Positions 7,681 through 16,205 of a DNA stretch of 50,855 nucleotides are shown one piece after another (position 1 is the first letter of the stretch; each line of letters begins with the position of its first letter). The notes under the pieces were generated by a model. It saw only the letters and a list, made by a program, of their open reading frames with translations, did no database searches and was not told the DNA's origin. Made by a program: the position numbers and the translations under genes. The DNA lies in contig DKIV01000051.1 in NCBI GenBank assembly GCA_002454425.1, forward strand, positions 1 to 50,855. Reading direction: 5' to 3'. The stretch comes from Sphingobacteriaceae bacterium UBA6709. Lineage in GTDB: Bacteria; Bacteroidota; Bacteroidia; Sphingobacteriales; Sphingobacteriaceae.

Positions 7681-9234
7681 ATGGATGTTATACTTTACAT
7701 TTTATTAGGTTTAGTCGCAGGCATAGTTATCGGGCGCTTCGCGCTCCGTAAGCTATTGCGAAATCAGGAGCTTGCCGCTCAGAATAAAGTCAAGAAAATA
7801 CTGAAAGACGCGGAGAACAATGCCGAGATTCTTAAGAAGAACAAGTTGTTGGAAGCAAAGGAGAAATTTTTGCAGTTAAAGGCAGAGCACGAACAACAGG
7901 TGAATGCGAAAAATAATTCGTTAAACCAACGTGAGAACTCTATCAAGCAGAAGGAGCAGTCGCTGAATCAGCGCATGGAAAACGTTAATCGTAAGGATCA
8001 GGAGATTGATAACCAGCGTAAAGGTCTTGAGAAACAACAAGAAATAACCCGCGTAAAGCAGGAAGAAGTTGAGTTGCTGAAAAATCAGCACATCAGCAAG
8101 CTTGAGTCAATAGCAGGACTGTCAGCTGAGGAGGCTAAGAATGAGCTTGTGGATTCATTGCGTGAAGAGGCTCGGACTAAAGCCATGATGCAGATTAAAG
8201 ATATCGTTGATGAGGCGAAGCTTACTGCAAGTAAGGAAGCTAAGAAAGTGGTTATTCAAACCATTCAGCGTACAGCTACTGAGGCTGCGATAGAAAACAC
8301 CGTGTCTATTTTCAATATTGAAAATGATGAGATCAAAGGACGTGTAATTGGTCGCGAGGGTAGAAATATTCGAGCTCTGGAAGCTGCAACAGGCGTGGAA
8401 ATTATCGTTGACGATACTCCTGAGGCGATTATTCTTTCAGGCTTTGATCCGGTACGTCGTGAAATCGCGCGTCTGGCATTACACCGTCTGGTAACGGACG
8501 GACGTATCCATCCGGCGCGTATTGAGGAAGTAGTAGCCAAGACGAAGAAGCAGATAGAAGACGAAATTGTAGAGATTGGCGAACGTACTGTTATCGATCT
8601 GGGTATTCATGGTTTACATCCTGAGTTGATTAGGATGGTAGGGCGTATGCGTTACCGCTCATCTTACGGGCAGAATTTGCTGCAGCACTCCAGAGAGGTT
8701 GCTAATTTCTGTGCGACGATGGCATCAGAATTGGGGCTTAACGTTAAGCTTGCGAAACGCGCAGGACTATTACACGATATCGGAAAGGTTCCAGATGACA
8801 ATCCGGAATTACCACATGCTATCCTGGGTATGCAGCTTGCTGAGAAGTATAAAGAGCATCCTGATGTATGTAATGCTATTGGAGCGCACCACGATGAAAT
8901 TGAAATGACATCGTTAATATCTCCGATTGTTCAGGCTTGTGATGCTATCTCCGGTGCTCGTCCGGGAGCTCGTCGTGAGGTTGTTGAAAGCTATATTAAG
9001 CGCTTGAAGGAACTTGAAGAGCTTGCATTATCCTATCCGGGGGTTGAGAAGACCTTCGCTATTCAGGCAGGTAGAGAACTGCGTGTTGTGGTGGAAAGCG
9101 AGCGCGTGAGTGATGCGCAGGCTGAAATTCTCGCAACTGATATCTCTAATCGTATACAAACCGAGATGACCTATCCGGGGCAGATTAAGGTTACGGTAAT
9201 ACGGGAGACGCGATCGGTATCTTTCGCAAAATAA
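7681..9234 (+). CDS. rny: Ribonuclease Y
   Basis: A membrane-anchored endoribonuclease that starts mRNA decay. The 517-aa protein has one N-terminal transmembrane segment (VILYILLGLVAGIVIGRFAL), a long coiled coil to about residue 190, a KH RNA-binding domain (RVIGREGRNIRALEAATGVE) and an HD phosphohydrolase domain with the motif LLHDIGKV followed by GAHHDEIE. The frame is open eight codons further to a GTG at 7657; I prefer ATG 7681 because the family begins directly before the membrane segment and the extra residues (RDFIYEY) are atypical. A clear terminator follows. The gene after zapA/6S RNA is a recurring Bacteroidota arrangement. Confidence 0.95.
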   Translation: MDVILYILLGLVAGIVIGRFALRKLLRNQELAAQNKVKKILKDAENNAEILKKNKLLEAKEKFLQLKAEHEQQVNAKNNSLNQRENSIKQKEQSLNQRMENVNRKDQEIDNQRKGLEKQQEITRVKQEEVELLKNQHISKLESIAGLSAEEAKNELVDSLREEARTKAMMQIKDIVDEAKLTASKEAKKVVIQTIQRTATEAAIENTVSIFNIENDEIKGRVIGREGRNIRALEAATGVEIIVDDTPEAIILSGFDPVRREIARLALHRLVTDGRIHPARIEEVVAKTKKQIEDEIVEIGERTVIDLGIHGLHPELIRMVGRMRYRSSYGQNLLQHSREVANFCATMASELGLNVKLAKRAGLLHDIGKVPDDNPELPHAILGMQLAEKYKEHPDVCNAIGAHHDEIEMTSLISPIVQACDAISGARPGARREVVESYIKRLKELEELALSYPGVEKTFAIQAGRELRVVVESERVSDAQAEILATDISNRIQTEMTYPGQIKVTVIRETRSVSFAK

Positions 9235-9240
9235 TACGAA

Positions 9241-9267
9241 AGGCTCTCAATTGAGGGCCTTTTATAT
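9241..9267 (+). terminator. Rho-independent terminator of rny
   Basis: GGCTCTC, loop AATT, GAGGGCC forms a 7-bp stem with one G-U pair, preceded by AAA and followed by TTTTATATTT. It lies directly behind the rny stop codon. Confidence 0.8.
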
Positions 9268-9294
9268 TTACAGCTACTAAATAATAAGAAATCA

Positions 9295-9810
9295 ATGTCG
9301 GCAAAGAGAACTGTGAAGCCACAAGCATCACCTACGGTAGATCCCGTGCAGCGTGATATAAATACGTTTAGTCAATATTACCCTGAGAAGAAGAGTCGCT
9401 TGCTAATGTATTGTGGCTATGTGTTATTGCTGTTCGCAATGATTGGGTTTATCTGGAGTGCTCCTTTTCCTTATCTGGGTTTTCTGAAGGCTTACAACGG
9501 TTTCATTAATTGGGCCTCATTCTTTATAGCACTGGTTGTTTATTACTATTACAGACGACGTCCGCTTGCGTCGTACGGGGTGCTTCTTGTGGTTTTTGCC
9601 AGTTCTTATTTCATCGTCAGTATTGAACGATGGAGGGATTCGGGTGAGGGTATGCAGATATGGCAGGTATGCTCGGTTGTGTTTGTGCTAGCTGTGATAT
9701 TACTGATTGTCGCGATAAGAGGACGTAAGAAAGGAACAGCTACCTTCTCGGTGGCTGAATTGTTAGTTACGCCCTTGGTAATGTTTGACTTTCCTAAGCG
9801 GGCTGACTAA
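9295..9810 (+). CDS. Small multi-pass inner-membrane protein, unknown function
   Basis: A 171-aa protein with a ~37-residue hydrophilic, basic N-terminus and about four transmembrane segments (near 38-58, 66-86, 92-110 and 122-141), ending in a short soluble tail (LLVTPLVMFDFPKRAD). Aromatic and basic residues border the helices (YYYYRRRP). The size and helix layout loosely recall Mpo1/DUF962 proteins, but the histidines of that family are absent, so I do not assign it. It starts 28 bp behind the rny terminator. Confidence 0.6.
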   Translation: MSAKRTVKPQASPTVDPVQRDINTFSQYYPEKKSRLLMYCGYVLLLFAMIGFIWSAPFPYLGFLKAYNGFINWASFFIALVVYYYYRRRPLASYGVLLVVFASSYFIVSIERWRDSGEGMQIWQVCSVVFVLAVILLIVAIRGRKKGTATFSVAELLVTPLVMFDFPKRAD

Positions 9811-9893
9811 GGATATACACTTGTTAATATTGGCTTAATCTTTATATTACTAATCCTTAATGGGAAGCTAATATACTGCTAACATTGTGATAA

Positions 9894-9901
9894 TACTTTT
9901 G
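9894..9901 (+). promoter_or_regulatory. Candidate -7 box for the TonB-dependent receptor
   Basis: TACTTTTG is a perfect TAnnTTTG box, identical to the one before the following lipoprotein gene (12801-12808). No TTG stands at the -33 distance. Transcription from about 9907 would exclude the GTG at 9887 as a start and support GTG 9923. Confidence 0.4.
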
Positions 9902-9922
9902 CTGTCGATAAACATAGCAAAA

Positions 9923-12727
9923 GTGAAAAATTTTTACAGATTTAGTATTCTAATCTTATTACTAACAACTATTCTGAATGTCTCGGCGCAGCAGACGGGA
10001 CGTATATCGGGTATTGTAACAGACAAGAAGACCGGGGAAACGCTCATTGGCGTGACTGTTAAGTTAGTGGGTACTGCTCGTGGGGCGGGTACTGATGCGA
10101 CAGGTAAGTATGCCATTGGTAGTTTGTCGTCAGGAAAATATAGTTTGGCAGTATCATATTTAGGATACACCACACAGACCTTACCTAATGTAATCGTAAA
10201 ATCAGGCCAGACAACAACATTAAATGTTGTTTTGGAAGAGAGCGGTCAAACCTTGAAAGAGGCGGTGGTCAGCGTTCAGGCAAGCAAAGAAACTGAAGTG
10301 GCTCTGCTTGTAGGTCAGAAGAAAGCCCTTGAAATTAAGCAGGGTATCGGTATTCAAGAACTTTCTCGTAAAGGAGTAAGTGACGTAGAGGAGGGACTTA
10401 CAAAAATCACGGGGATCACAAAGGTTGACGGTCGTGGTCTTTTCGTTCGTGGGTTGGAGGATCGCTACAATAATTTACTTATCAACGGTCTTGCGGTACC
10501 TTCAAACAATCCCTTTAAAAAGATCATTCCATTGGATCTCTTTCCTACAGATATTGTTTCTGTAATAGAGACATACAAAACCTTCAATTCTAATATTTAC
10601 GGAGATTTCGCCGGCGGTACTTTCAATATTGTTACTTCTCGTGGAGAGAAGCGACAGACAAAGATCAGTCTCGGTGCGGGGGTAATCTCCAATACGACAT
10701 TTAAGAATTTCCTTCTTTCGAAGGATGGTAGCTCTGCTGGTGATTTCTTCGGATTCAGCGGAAGTGATCGTGATCTTCCAAAAGTTTTTGGCTCTCGCCC
10801 TGCTTCCTATACCATGACTGCTCAGGAAGCCAATAGTGGCTTTGGTTCTGGATTTGACGTTAAGTCAATGAAAGCTCCAATAAACAGCAGCGTAGGTATT
10901 TTACATTCTGATAAGGTTTTTTTAGGTGAAGGACGTTCAATGAACTATGTCTTTTCACTTAATTTTGAAAATAGCTTCCAGAATCGTGAAGGGGTAGATC
11001 GTTTCTTTAACACCAGTCAGGGGATCTATGATAATAACCTGACAACAAGTAAGTACAGGTTTACCACAAACTCTTCTGTATTGGGAGCGATTCGCTATAA
11101 TGCGCCGCGCTTTAGCTTAGATGTGAATGCCTTTTATCTGAAGGGTACAGAGAATATGATTCAGGATCAAATAGGTTATACCAATAGCCAGGCAACGGTG
11201 AACAATTCCTTTATTCGCCTAAATCAGCTACAGACAACTGATTATATTAATGCGCAGGCATTGGCGAGCTATAAGCTTACTACTGATGAGCACCACACAA
11301 TAAAGGCAGGGGCGTCATATACGCATTCACAGTATCAGTTGCCAGATCGTAAGTCGTTCAAAGGTTCAAAAAATGGAGATGACATCTCTGTTAACTATAC
11401 AGGTAATAGTATCGTTCGTCAATATATGGACTTTGATGGTAGTTTCTATGCTTCAGGTTTGTTAGAATACAACTGGAAGTTCGGTAACGACGATCTTAAT
11501 AAAGCACATAGCTTACGTGTAGGATATAATGGTTCGTACAACAAAATGGAATCGAACTTCAGATTTCTGGTGTCACAATATTTAAATTCAAACCTTGCTA
11601 CTTTTTCATTAAATAGTCCGGATGCGGTATTACGCAATGAGATTAGTGCCGGTAATTTTAGTTACCGCGAGGGTTCAAATGCTACATACAATGCGAAGAT
11701 GAATGAAACGGTGAACGCCGGATATGCTGATATCGCGCTGAATCTAAGTGATCGTTTTCATTTAAACGCCGGATCACGTTTTGAGCAGTCACTACGGGAA
11801 ACACGGTATCGCAATTCAGGTAGCTTCACTGATCCATTTCAGAAGTTAAAGAAGGATAATTTTGATGTTTTACCGGCAGTTAATCTTAAGTATGAACTGA
11901 CCGACTATGCGAATCTTCGGTTGTCCGCGTCAAAGACATTAACAAAGCCTGTCATTATGGAAGCTTATCCATTAGAATTCGTAAATCCTGATGCTACTAT
12001 CGAAAATGGTAACCCTAACGTTAACAATAGCAAGAATTTTAATCTGGATTTGAAATACGAGTTATTTCCAAGTAATAAGGAGATGTTTGCCATCACAGGT
12101 TATGCAAAGTATTTGAAAAATCCTATCGAACGTTTATTTCAGCAGACTGCCGGTAGCGGCGGATTAGTTATTACTTATGATAACTCAAAGAAAGCTATTA
12201 TGTATGGAGCAGAACTTGAGTTCTTAGGTCAGCTAAGTCGTATAAGCGAATCGTTATCAAAATTTGCCGTGGGCTTTAATGCCTCGGTGATGTACACTCA
12301 GACGACTATTGACCCCATTAGAAATAGTGCAGAAACAGCTGCTATTGGAGACAAGAATACCAGAAAATTACAGGGAGCATCACCTTGGTTAATCAATGCC
12401 GATCTAAAGTATGAAGAGGACTTCTCTAAGACCTGGAGAAGCACCATGACGATGTCTTATAACGTATATGGTAAGCGCATCTTCGCTGTAGGTACCAATG
12501 GATTGGATCATTATTATGAGATGCCATTTAATAAACTGGATTTTATCTGGAATAACAAGATCTCCAATAAATGGGATGTTAAATTTACCGTTGACAACAT
12601 TTTGAATCCTACCTATGAGATTCGCATGGGCGAAAAGAGCACTGTGCAGATCTATGAAAATGACCTTACTGTAAAGGATTATAAGCGAGGTGTTGGTTTT
12701 TCTCTCGGCTTAGGATATTCCTTCTAG
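9923..12727 (+). CDS. TonB-dependent outer-membrane receptor
   Basis: An outer-membrane beta-barrel that imports a bound substrate with TonB energy. It has a signal peptide (KNFYRFSILILLLTTILNVS, then AQQ), a carboxypeptidase-regulatory-like beta-sandwich at about 25-105 (GRISGIVTDKKTGETLIGV), a plug domain at about 120-230 (GLFVRGLEDRYNNLLINGLA) and a long barrel ending in the typical aromatic C-terminus GVGFSLGLGYSF. At 934 aa it is an ordinary receptor rather than a ~1000-aa SusC, and no SusD follows. I start at GTG 9923, twelve codons inside the longer frame from GTG 9887, because this gives a clean signal peptide and lies behind the -7 box. It is followed by a hairpin and a surface-type lipoprotein; the pair probably works together. 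The ligand is unknown. Confidence 0.92.
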   Translation: MKNFYRFSILILLLTTILNVSAQQTGRISGIVTDKKTGETLIGVTVKLVGTARGAGTDATGKYAIGSLSSGKYSLAVSYLGYTTQTLPNVIVKSGQTTTLNVVLEESGQTLKEAVVSVQASKETEVALLVGQKKALEIKQGIGIQELSRKGVSDVEEGLTKITGITKVDGRGLFVRGLEDRYNNLLINGLAVPSNNPFKKIIPLDLFPTDIVSVIETYKTFNSNIYGDFAGGTFNIVTSRGEKRQTKISLGAGVISNTTFKNFLLSKDGSSAGDFFGFSGSDRDLPKVFGSRPASYTMTAQEANSGFGSGFDVKSMKAPINSSVGILHSDKVFLGEGRSMNYVFSLNFENSFQNREGVDRFFNTSQGIYDNNLTTSKYRFTTNSSVLGAIRYNAPRFSLDVNAFYLKGTENMIQDQIGYTNSQATVNNSFIRLNQLQTTDYINAQALASYKLTTDEHHTIKAGASYTHSQYQLPDRKSFKGSKNGDDISVNYTGNSIVRQYMDFDGSFYASGLLEYNWKFGNDDLNKAHSLRVGYNGSYNKMESNFRFLVSQYLNSNLATFSLNSPDAVLRNEISAGNFSYREGSNATYNAKMNETVNAGYADIALNLSDRFHLNAGSRFEQSLRETRYRNSGSFTDPFQKLKKDNFDVLPAVNLKYELTDYANLRLSASKTLTKPVIMEAYPLEFVNPDATIENGNPNVNNSKNFNLDLKYELFPSNKEMFAITGYAKYLKNPIERLFQQTAGSGGLVITYDNSKKAIMYGAELEFLGQLSRISESLSKFAVGFNASVMYTQTTIDPIRNSAETAAIGDKNTRKLQGASPWLINADLKYEEDFSKTWRSTMTMSYNVYGKRIFAVGTNGLDHYYEMPFNKLDFIWNNKISNKWDVKFTVDNILNPTYEIRMGEKSTVQIYENDLTVKDYKRGVGFSLGLGYSF

Positions 12728-12741
12728 TTCTTAATATTTAG

Positions 12742-12778
12742 TTAACGGATTGTTCTTTAAATCGTAACAATCCGTTAA
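12742..12778 (+). terminator. Perfect 13-bp intercistronic hairpin
   Basis: TTAACGGATTGTT (12742-12754) and AACAATCCGTTAA (12766-12778) are perfectly complementary around an 11-nt loop. No T-run follows, so it may act as a partial terminator or protect the receptor mRNA 3' end, separating expression of receptor and lipoprotein. Confidence 0.6.
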
Positions 12779-12800
12779 TGTTTAGAATACATTATCAATC

Positions 12801-12808
12801 TACTTTTG
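12801..12808 (+). promoter_or_regulatory. Candidate -7 box for the lipoprotein gene
   Basis: TACTTTTG matches TAnnTTTG perfectly and lies 22 bp before the ATG at 12831, downstream of the intercistronic hairpin. A canonical -33 TTG is not present. It suggests the lipoprotein has its own transcript. Confidence 0.45.
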
Positions 12809-12830
12809 AGACATCATAATTTTTAGTTCA

Positions 12831-14045
12831 ATGAAAAAAGTATTTTACGCGGCAATTTTAGCATCAACATTATTTGTAGGATGTTCAAGTGACGATGACG
12901 ATCAAGTGGTTCCTGTAAACCCGGTAACTGGTGAGATCACTGGTGACATTACTACTAACAGAACCCTTGCTTACGGAAACTATACCCTGAAAGGTATGGT
13001 AAAGATTCAATCAGGTGTTACATTGACAATAGAGGCAGGTACAACAATTACCTCTGATAAAGCGGATGGAGAAGATGGCTTAGTTGTATTAAAAGGTGGT
13101 AAGTTAATCGCTGAAGGTACTGCTGACAATCCAATCGTTCTTACAGAGAAGTCAAAGGTTGCAGGTTCTTGGGCTGGTATCATTATGTACGGTGATGCTC
13201 CTATTGTAAATTCAGCTACTGCTACTGGTACCCAGACTGCGAAGTCTGAAGATGGTTTGAATCTTGATTATGGTGGTACAAATGAATCTCATAATGGTGG
13301 TTCTTTAAAGTATGTTCGTGTAGAATATGCGGGTATGGTAATCACTACCAACAATAAAGAACACAATGGTTTCTCTTTTTACAGTGTAGGTTCTGGAACA
13401 ACTCTTGAAAACTTGGTTTCTTACAAAGGAAACGATGATGGTTTTGAGTTCTACGGTGGTACTGCAAGTGGTAAAAACCTGATTTCTTACGGAAATGCTG
13501 ACGATTCTTTTGACTGGCAAGATGGATGGAGGGGTCAGAATAATACAAACTGGTATGCTTACCAAACAGGCGTGGGTAACTACGGTATGGAAATCGAAGC
13601 TAAAGGCGTGAATAACAACTTCTGGCCTAAGGTTACCAATATTACGTTGAAGCGTGCTGCTGGTACCACTACCGAAGCTCAGAGTGAAATTCAGCTTGAT
13701 GCTATTCAGTTTAAAGCACAGGGTAATGGTGATTTCAGCAATATCGTGATAGACGGTTACGTTAGCCAAACTACACCTACAGCATTCACTGGTGGAGCAG
13801 TGCAGGTTCGTGACCTTGCAACGTTTGAGGCTCAGGTTAAAGGAGGAAAGATCAAGTTGACAAACGTTAAGATTACGAATACTCCAACTACTTTTATTTC
13901 AGCAAACTCAGGCGGTACATTTATAGTTGACGCTGCTGCTTTCGGGTCTGCGAACTGGAGTACATCTACTACAGCTACCGGTGCTAGCATTACAGGTGGT
14001 AAATGGGCAACTGTTGACGGTGTTAACCTGCTTGCTAATTTATAA
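12831..14045 (+). CDS. Probable surface lipoprotein, beta-helix-like
   Basis: A 404-aa lipoprotein. The signal peptide ends in LFVGC, with Cys18 as the lipidated residue, and is followed by SSDDDD, an acidic run of the kind used in Bacteroidota as an export signal to the cell surface. The body is rich in Gly, Thr, Asn and Val with recurring short strands (VKIQSGVTLTIEAGTTITSD; LENLVSYKGNDDGFEFYGG), which suggests a right-handed parallel beta-helix. It contains no catalytic motif that I recognise. Codon choice is visibly biased to GGT, AAC and GTA compared with neighbours, a sign of high expression. It lies directly behind the TonB-dependent receptor and ahead of a strong terminator. I infer a role in substrate capture for that receptor; an adhesin or matrix role is possible. 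Confidence 0.75.
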   Translation: MKKVFYAAILASTLFVGCSSDDDDQVVPVNPVTGEITGDITTNRTLAYGNYTLKGMVKIQSGVTLTIEAGTTITSDKADGEDGLVVLKGGKLIAEGTADNPIVLTEKSKVAGSWAGIIMYGDAPIVNSATATGTQTAKSEDGLNLDYGGTNESHNGGSLKYVRVEYAGMVITTNNKEHNGFSFYSVGSGTTLENLVSYKGNDDGFEFYGGTASGKNLISYGNADDSFDWQDGWRGQNNTNWYAYQTGVGNYGMEIEAKGVNNNFWPKVTNITLKRAAGTTTEAQSEIQLDAIQFKAQGNGDFSNIVIDGYVSQTTPTAFTGGAVQVRDLATFEAQVKGGKIKLTNVKITNTPTTFISANSGGTFIVDAAAFGSANWSTSTTATGASITGGKWATVDGVNLLANL

Positions 14046-14072
14046 TCAGATAATTAGAATTTAAATACCGAC

Positions 14073-14108
14073 GAGGGGTCATCCAATGGATAGACCCCTC
14101 TTTTTTTT
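14073..14108 (+). terminator. Strong rho-independent terminator of the lipoprotein gene
   Basis: GAGGGGTC (14073-14080) pairs perfectly with GACCCCTC (14093-14100), with a further short inner stem ATCC/GGAT, and is followed by eight T residues. Confidence 0.9.
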
Positions 14109-14255
14109 GGGGAATGTTTGTGTTAGAGATTCTAGTTTTTCATACTTATACCTTTTTTGCCACTCGCTAATTTTTCGTAGCGGAGGCGGCTTCTGCGTTT
14201 ACCGAGTTTTTTCACTTGTTTACCGAAAAAGTGCATGCCTATGCCTAAACATGTT

Positions 14256-14285
14256 TTGCAGGGCTACGCCCTAGTACTATCTTTA
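14256..14285 (+). promoter_or_regulatory. Candidate promoter of the LiaF-like/LytS/LytTR operon
   Basis: TTG at 14256-14258, then 19 nt, then TATCTTTA at 14278-14285 (seven of eight bases of TAnnTTTG). The ATG of the first gene is 18 bp downstream. Confidence 0.4.
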
Positions 14286-14303
14286 CGGTAAAGATTACAA
14301 GTT

Positions 14304-15140
14304 ATGGAAGTAGAAAGATCACAATTAAATAAAAGACCGGGGTCAGGAAAGCAATGGGCTGGTTTGATCCTGGTTATATTGGGTGTTATATTTTTGATTC
14401 GCTCAATTGGAGGGTATATTCCTCACTGGCTTACCAGCTGGCCGATGATCCTGATTGTTTTGGGGATATTTTCAGGCGTGCGCAATAATTTTAGAAATGC
14501 CGGAGCCTTTATTCTGATTATTCTGGGTACTGTGTTCCTGGTGGGAGATTTGATTCCGAACGTTGACTTTGGCGACTTTGTATTCCCTGCCCTTGTTATG
14601 GGGCTTGGTCTGTATCTTATTTTGGGCAAGAGAAAAAGCAGGGTAGATAACTTTGCTAAACGCAAGAAGTACACCTGGGACAAACGCGTACCGGTTGCGG
14701 CTGAAACTACGGATGCCGCCTCTTCCGAGCCGTTTGAACAGCCTTACGAACAGCCGGGAACATCCTATGCCAATACCAGTGGTGCAGCTGATCTGGGCGA
14801 GGATTTTCTTGATACGGTATCGGTATTTGGAGCGATAAAGAAAAATATCTTTTCCAAGGATTTTAAAGGAGGTGATATCATCGTAATTATGGGAGGTTCT
14901 GAGATCAATCTTTCTCAGGCTGATATAAACGGGGTAGTAGTAATTGATGTTACCCAGGTATTCGGAGGAACAAAGCTTATTGTGCCTCCGCAATGGAAGG
15001 TAACTTCTGATCTGGCTGCGCTTTTTGGAGGTATTGAAGATAAACGACCTCTGGTACCTGCGGGTAGCATGGCCGAGAATAAAGTGTTGGTACTGAGAGG
15101 TACGTCGATCTTTGGGGGGATTGATATCCGTAGCTTCTAA
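14304..15140 (+). CDS. LiaF-like four-helix membrane protein
   Basis: A 278-aa protein with about four transmembrane segments within residues 18-112 (GLILVILGVIFLIRSIGGYI; AFILIILGTVFLVGDLI; FPALVMGLGLYLILGK), a Pro/Glu-rich cytoplasmic linker, and a C-terminal domain from about 170 with the glycine-punctuated pattern of LiaF/YvqF (SVFGAIKKNIFSKDFKGGDI; TQVFGGTKLIVPPQWKV; TSIFGGIDIRSF). In Firmicutes LiaF restrains the LiaSR cell-envelope stress system. Here it is the first gene of an operon with a LytS-type kinase 9 bp downstream and a LytTR regulator, so a similar control or reporter role is inferred. It is not an orthologue in the strict sense, because the kinase type differs. Confidence 0.8.
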   Translation: MEVERSQLNKRPGSGKQWAGLILVILGVIFLIRSIGGYIPHWLTSWPMILIVLGIFSGVRNNFRNAGAFILIILGTVFLVGDLIPNVDFGDFVFPALVMGLGLYLILGKRKSRVDNFAKRKKYTWDKRVPVAAETTDAASSEPFEQPYEQPGTSYANTSGAADLGEDFLDTVSVFGAIKKNIFSKDFKGGDIIVIMGGSEINLSQADINGVVVIDVTQVFGGTKLIVPPQWKVTSDLAALFGGIEDKRPLVPAGSMAENKVLVLRGTSIFGGIDIRSF

Positions 15141-15149
15141 ATAGGGAAT

Positions 15150-16205
15150 ATGGATATATCGTTTTTTTCATCAAGAAAGATCGTTTTTACAGTGGCCGCC
15201 TGCTGGCTTATGTTTATAAGCATGCATGCGGTAGCACTGTTTTTTATTGGATACACCTGGTCAATCGCCTTTCTTGACGCTGGTGTAACGAATCTGCTTT
15301 TGTTTCTGGCGTCGTTGGTGGTCAATAATACGCTTCGATTTTATCAACCCGACAAGGGTAAATACCTGAATGTGGTGGCCTGGTGTGTGTTGCTTGCCTG
15401 CATGTGGCTTTTTCTATCGCGTTGGGTGTTGATGTACATGTTGGTAGATTATCCTATTTATCGTAGTCTTTTTGATCGCTCTCTAATTATTAGAGGATTT
15501 GTCGGCTTTCTTATTATTAGCGCTGCAGGTTTGGTAAGTATGCTATGGTACACTTTGCATCACCAAAAGGAAAATGAGCGGCGCAAGGCTGATGCGGAGC
15601 GCCTGGCTCGTGAGGCGGAATTATTTAACCTTCGCCAGCAACTGCAACCCCATTTCCTTTTCAATAGTTTAAATTCGATAAGCGCGCTTGTGGGACGTCG
15701 TCCGGAAGAGGCTCGCACCATGATTCATCAGCTTTCGGATTTTCTTCGAGGTACATTGAAGAAGTCGGAAAACGAGTTTGTATCTCTTGAGGATGAGTTT
15801 ACACATCTGCAACTGTATCTGGATATTGAAAAAGTGCGTTTCGGGCATCGCCTGCAAACGGAAATAGATCAGGAAGAAGGTTGTGGCACCATGTCGCTTC
15901 CGGCGATGATTTTGCAACCGTTGGTTGAAAATGCCATTAAATTCGGTTTGTATGATACTACCGGCATGGTAACCATTCGTATCGCTGCGAGTTGCGAGAT
16001 GGGGTATCTGGTGTTACGGATTAGTAATCCGTATGATGTGAAAACTGTTCGCCCCAAAAGCGGCACCGGGTTTGGGCTGTCGGGAATAAAAAGAAGGCTT
16101 TACCTGCTGTTCGCACGTATCGATCTGCTTGAAACTAACGGAGAAAATGATATTTTTACCACTACAGTAAGAATTCCACAATATGACAAAGGCAATAATA
16201 ATTGA
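15150..16205 (+). CDS. LytS/YpdA-type sensor histidine kinase
   Basis: A 351-aa membrane kinase. The N-terminal ~135 residues contain four transmembrane helices (from FTVAACWLMFISMHAVALFF to FLIISAAGLVSMLWYTL) and no extracellular sensor domain of note. A short linker coil leads to the His_kinase domain (PF06580 type) with the phospho-acceptor His168 in QLQPHFLFNSLNSI and the ATP-binding N-box LVENAIKFG, then GTGFGLSGIKRRL. It probably detects a membrane or envelope state and phosphorylates the regulator encoded next, whose ATG lies 23 bp inside the kinase 3' end. It starts 9 bp after the LiaF-like gene. Confidence 0.92.
   Translation: MDISFFSSRKIVFTVAACWLMFISMHAVALFFIGYTWSIAFLDAGVTNLLLFLASLVVNNTLRFYQPDKGKYLNVVAWCVLLACMWLFLSRWVLMYMLVDYPIYRSLFDRSLIIRGFVGFLIISAAGLVSMLWYTLHHQKENERRKADAERLAREAELFNLRQQLQPHFLFNSLNSISALVGRRPEEARTMIHQLSDFLRGTLKKSENEFVSLEDEFTHLQLYLDIEKVRFGHRLQTEIDQEEGCGTMSLPAMILQPLVENAIKFGLYDTTGMVTIRIAASCEMGYLVLRISNPYDVKTVRPKSGTGFGLSGIKRRLYLLFARIDLLETNGENDIFTTTVRIPQYDKGNNN

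Noticed and set aside
9887..9922. Upstream GTG for the TonB-dependent receptor
   Set aside because: It lies before and through the candidate -7 box and would add residues ahead of a complete signal peptide.
13305..13769. 154-codon minus-strand frame inside the lipoprotein gene
   Set aside because: Low-complexity mirror of the Gly/Thr/Asn-rich beta-helix repeats; no start signal and no recognisable protein.
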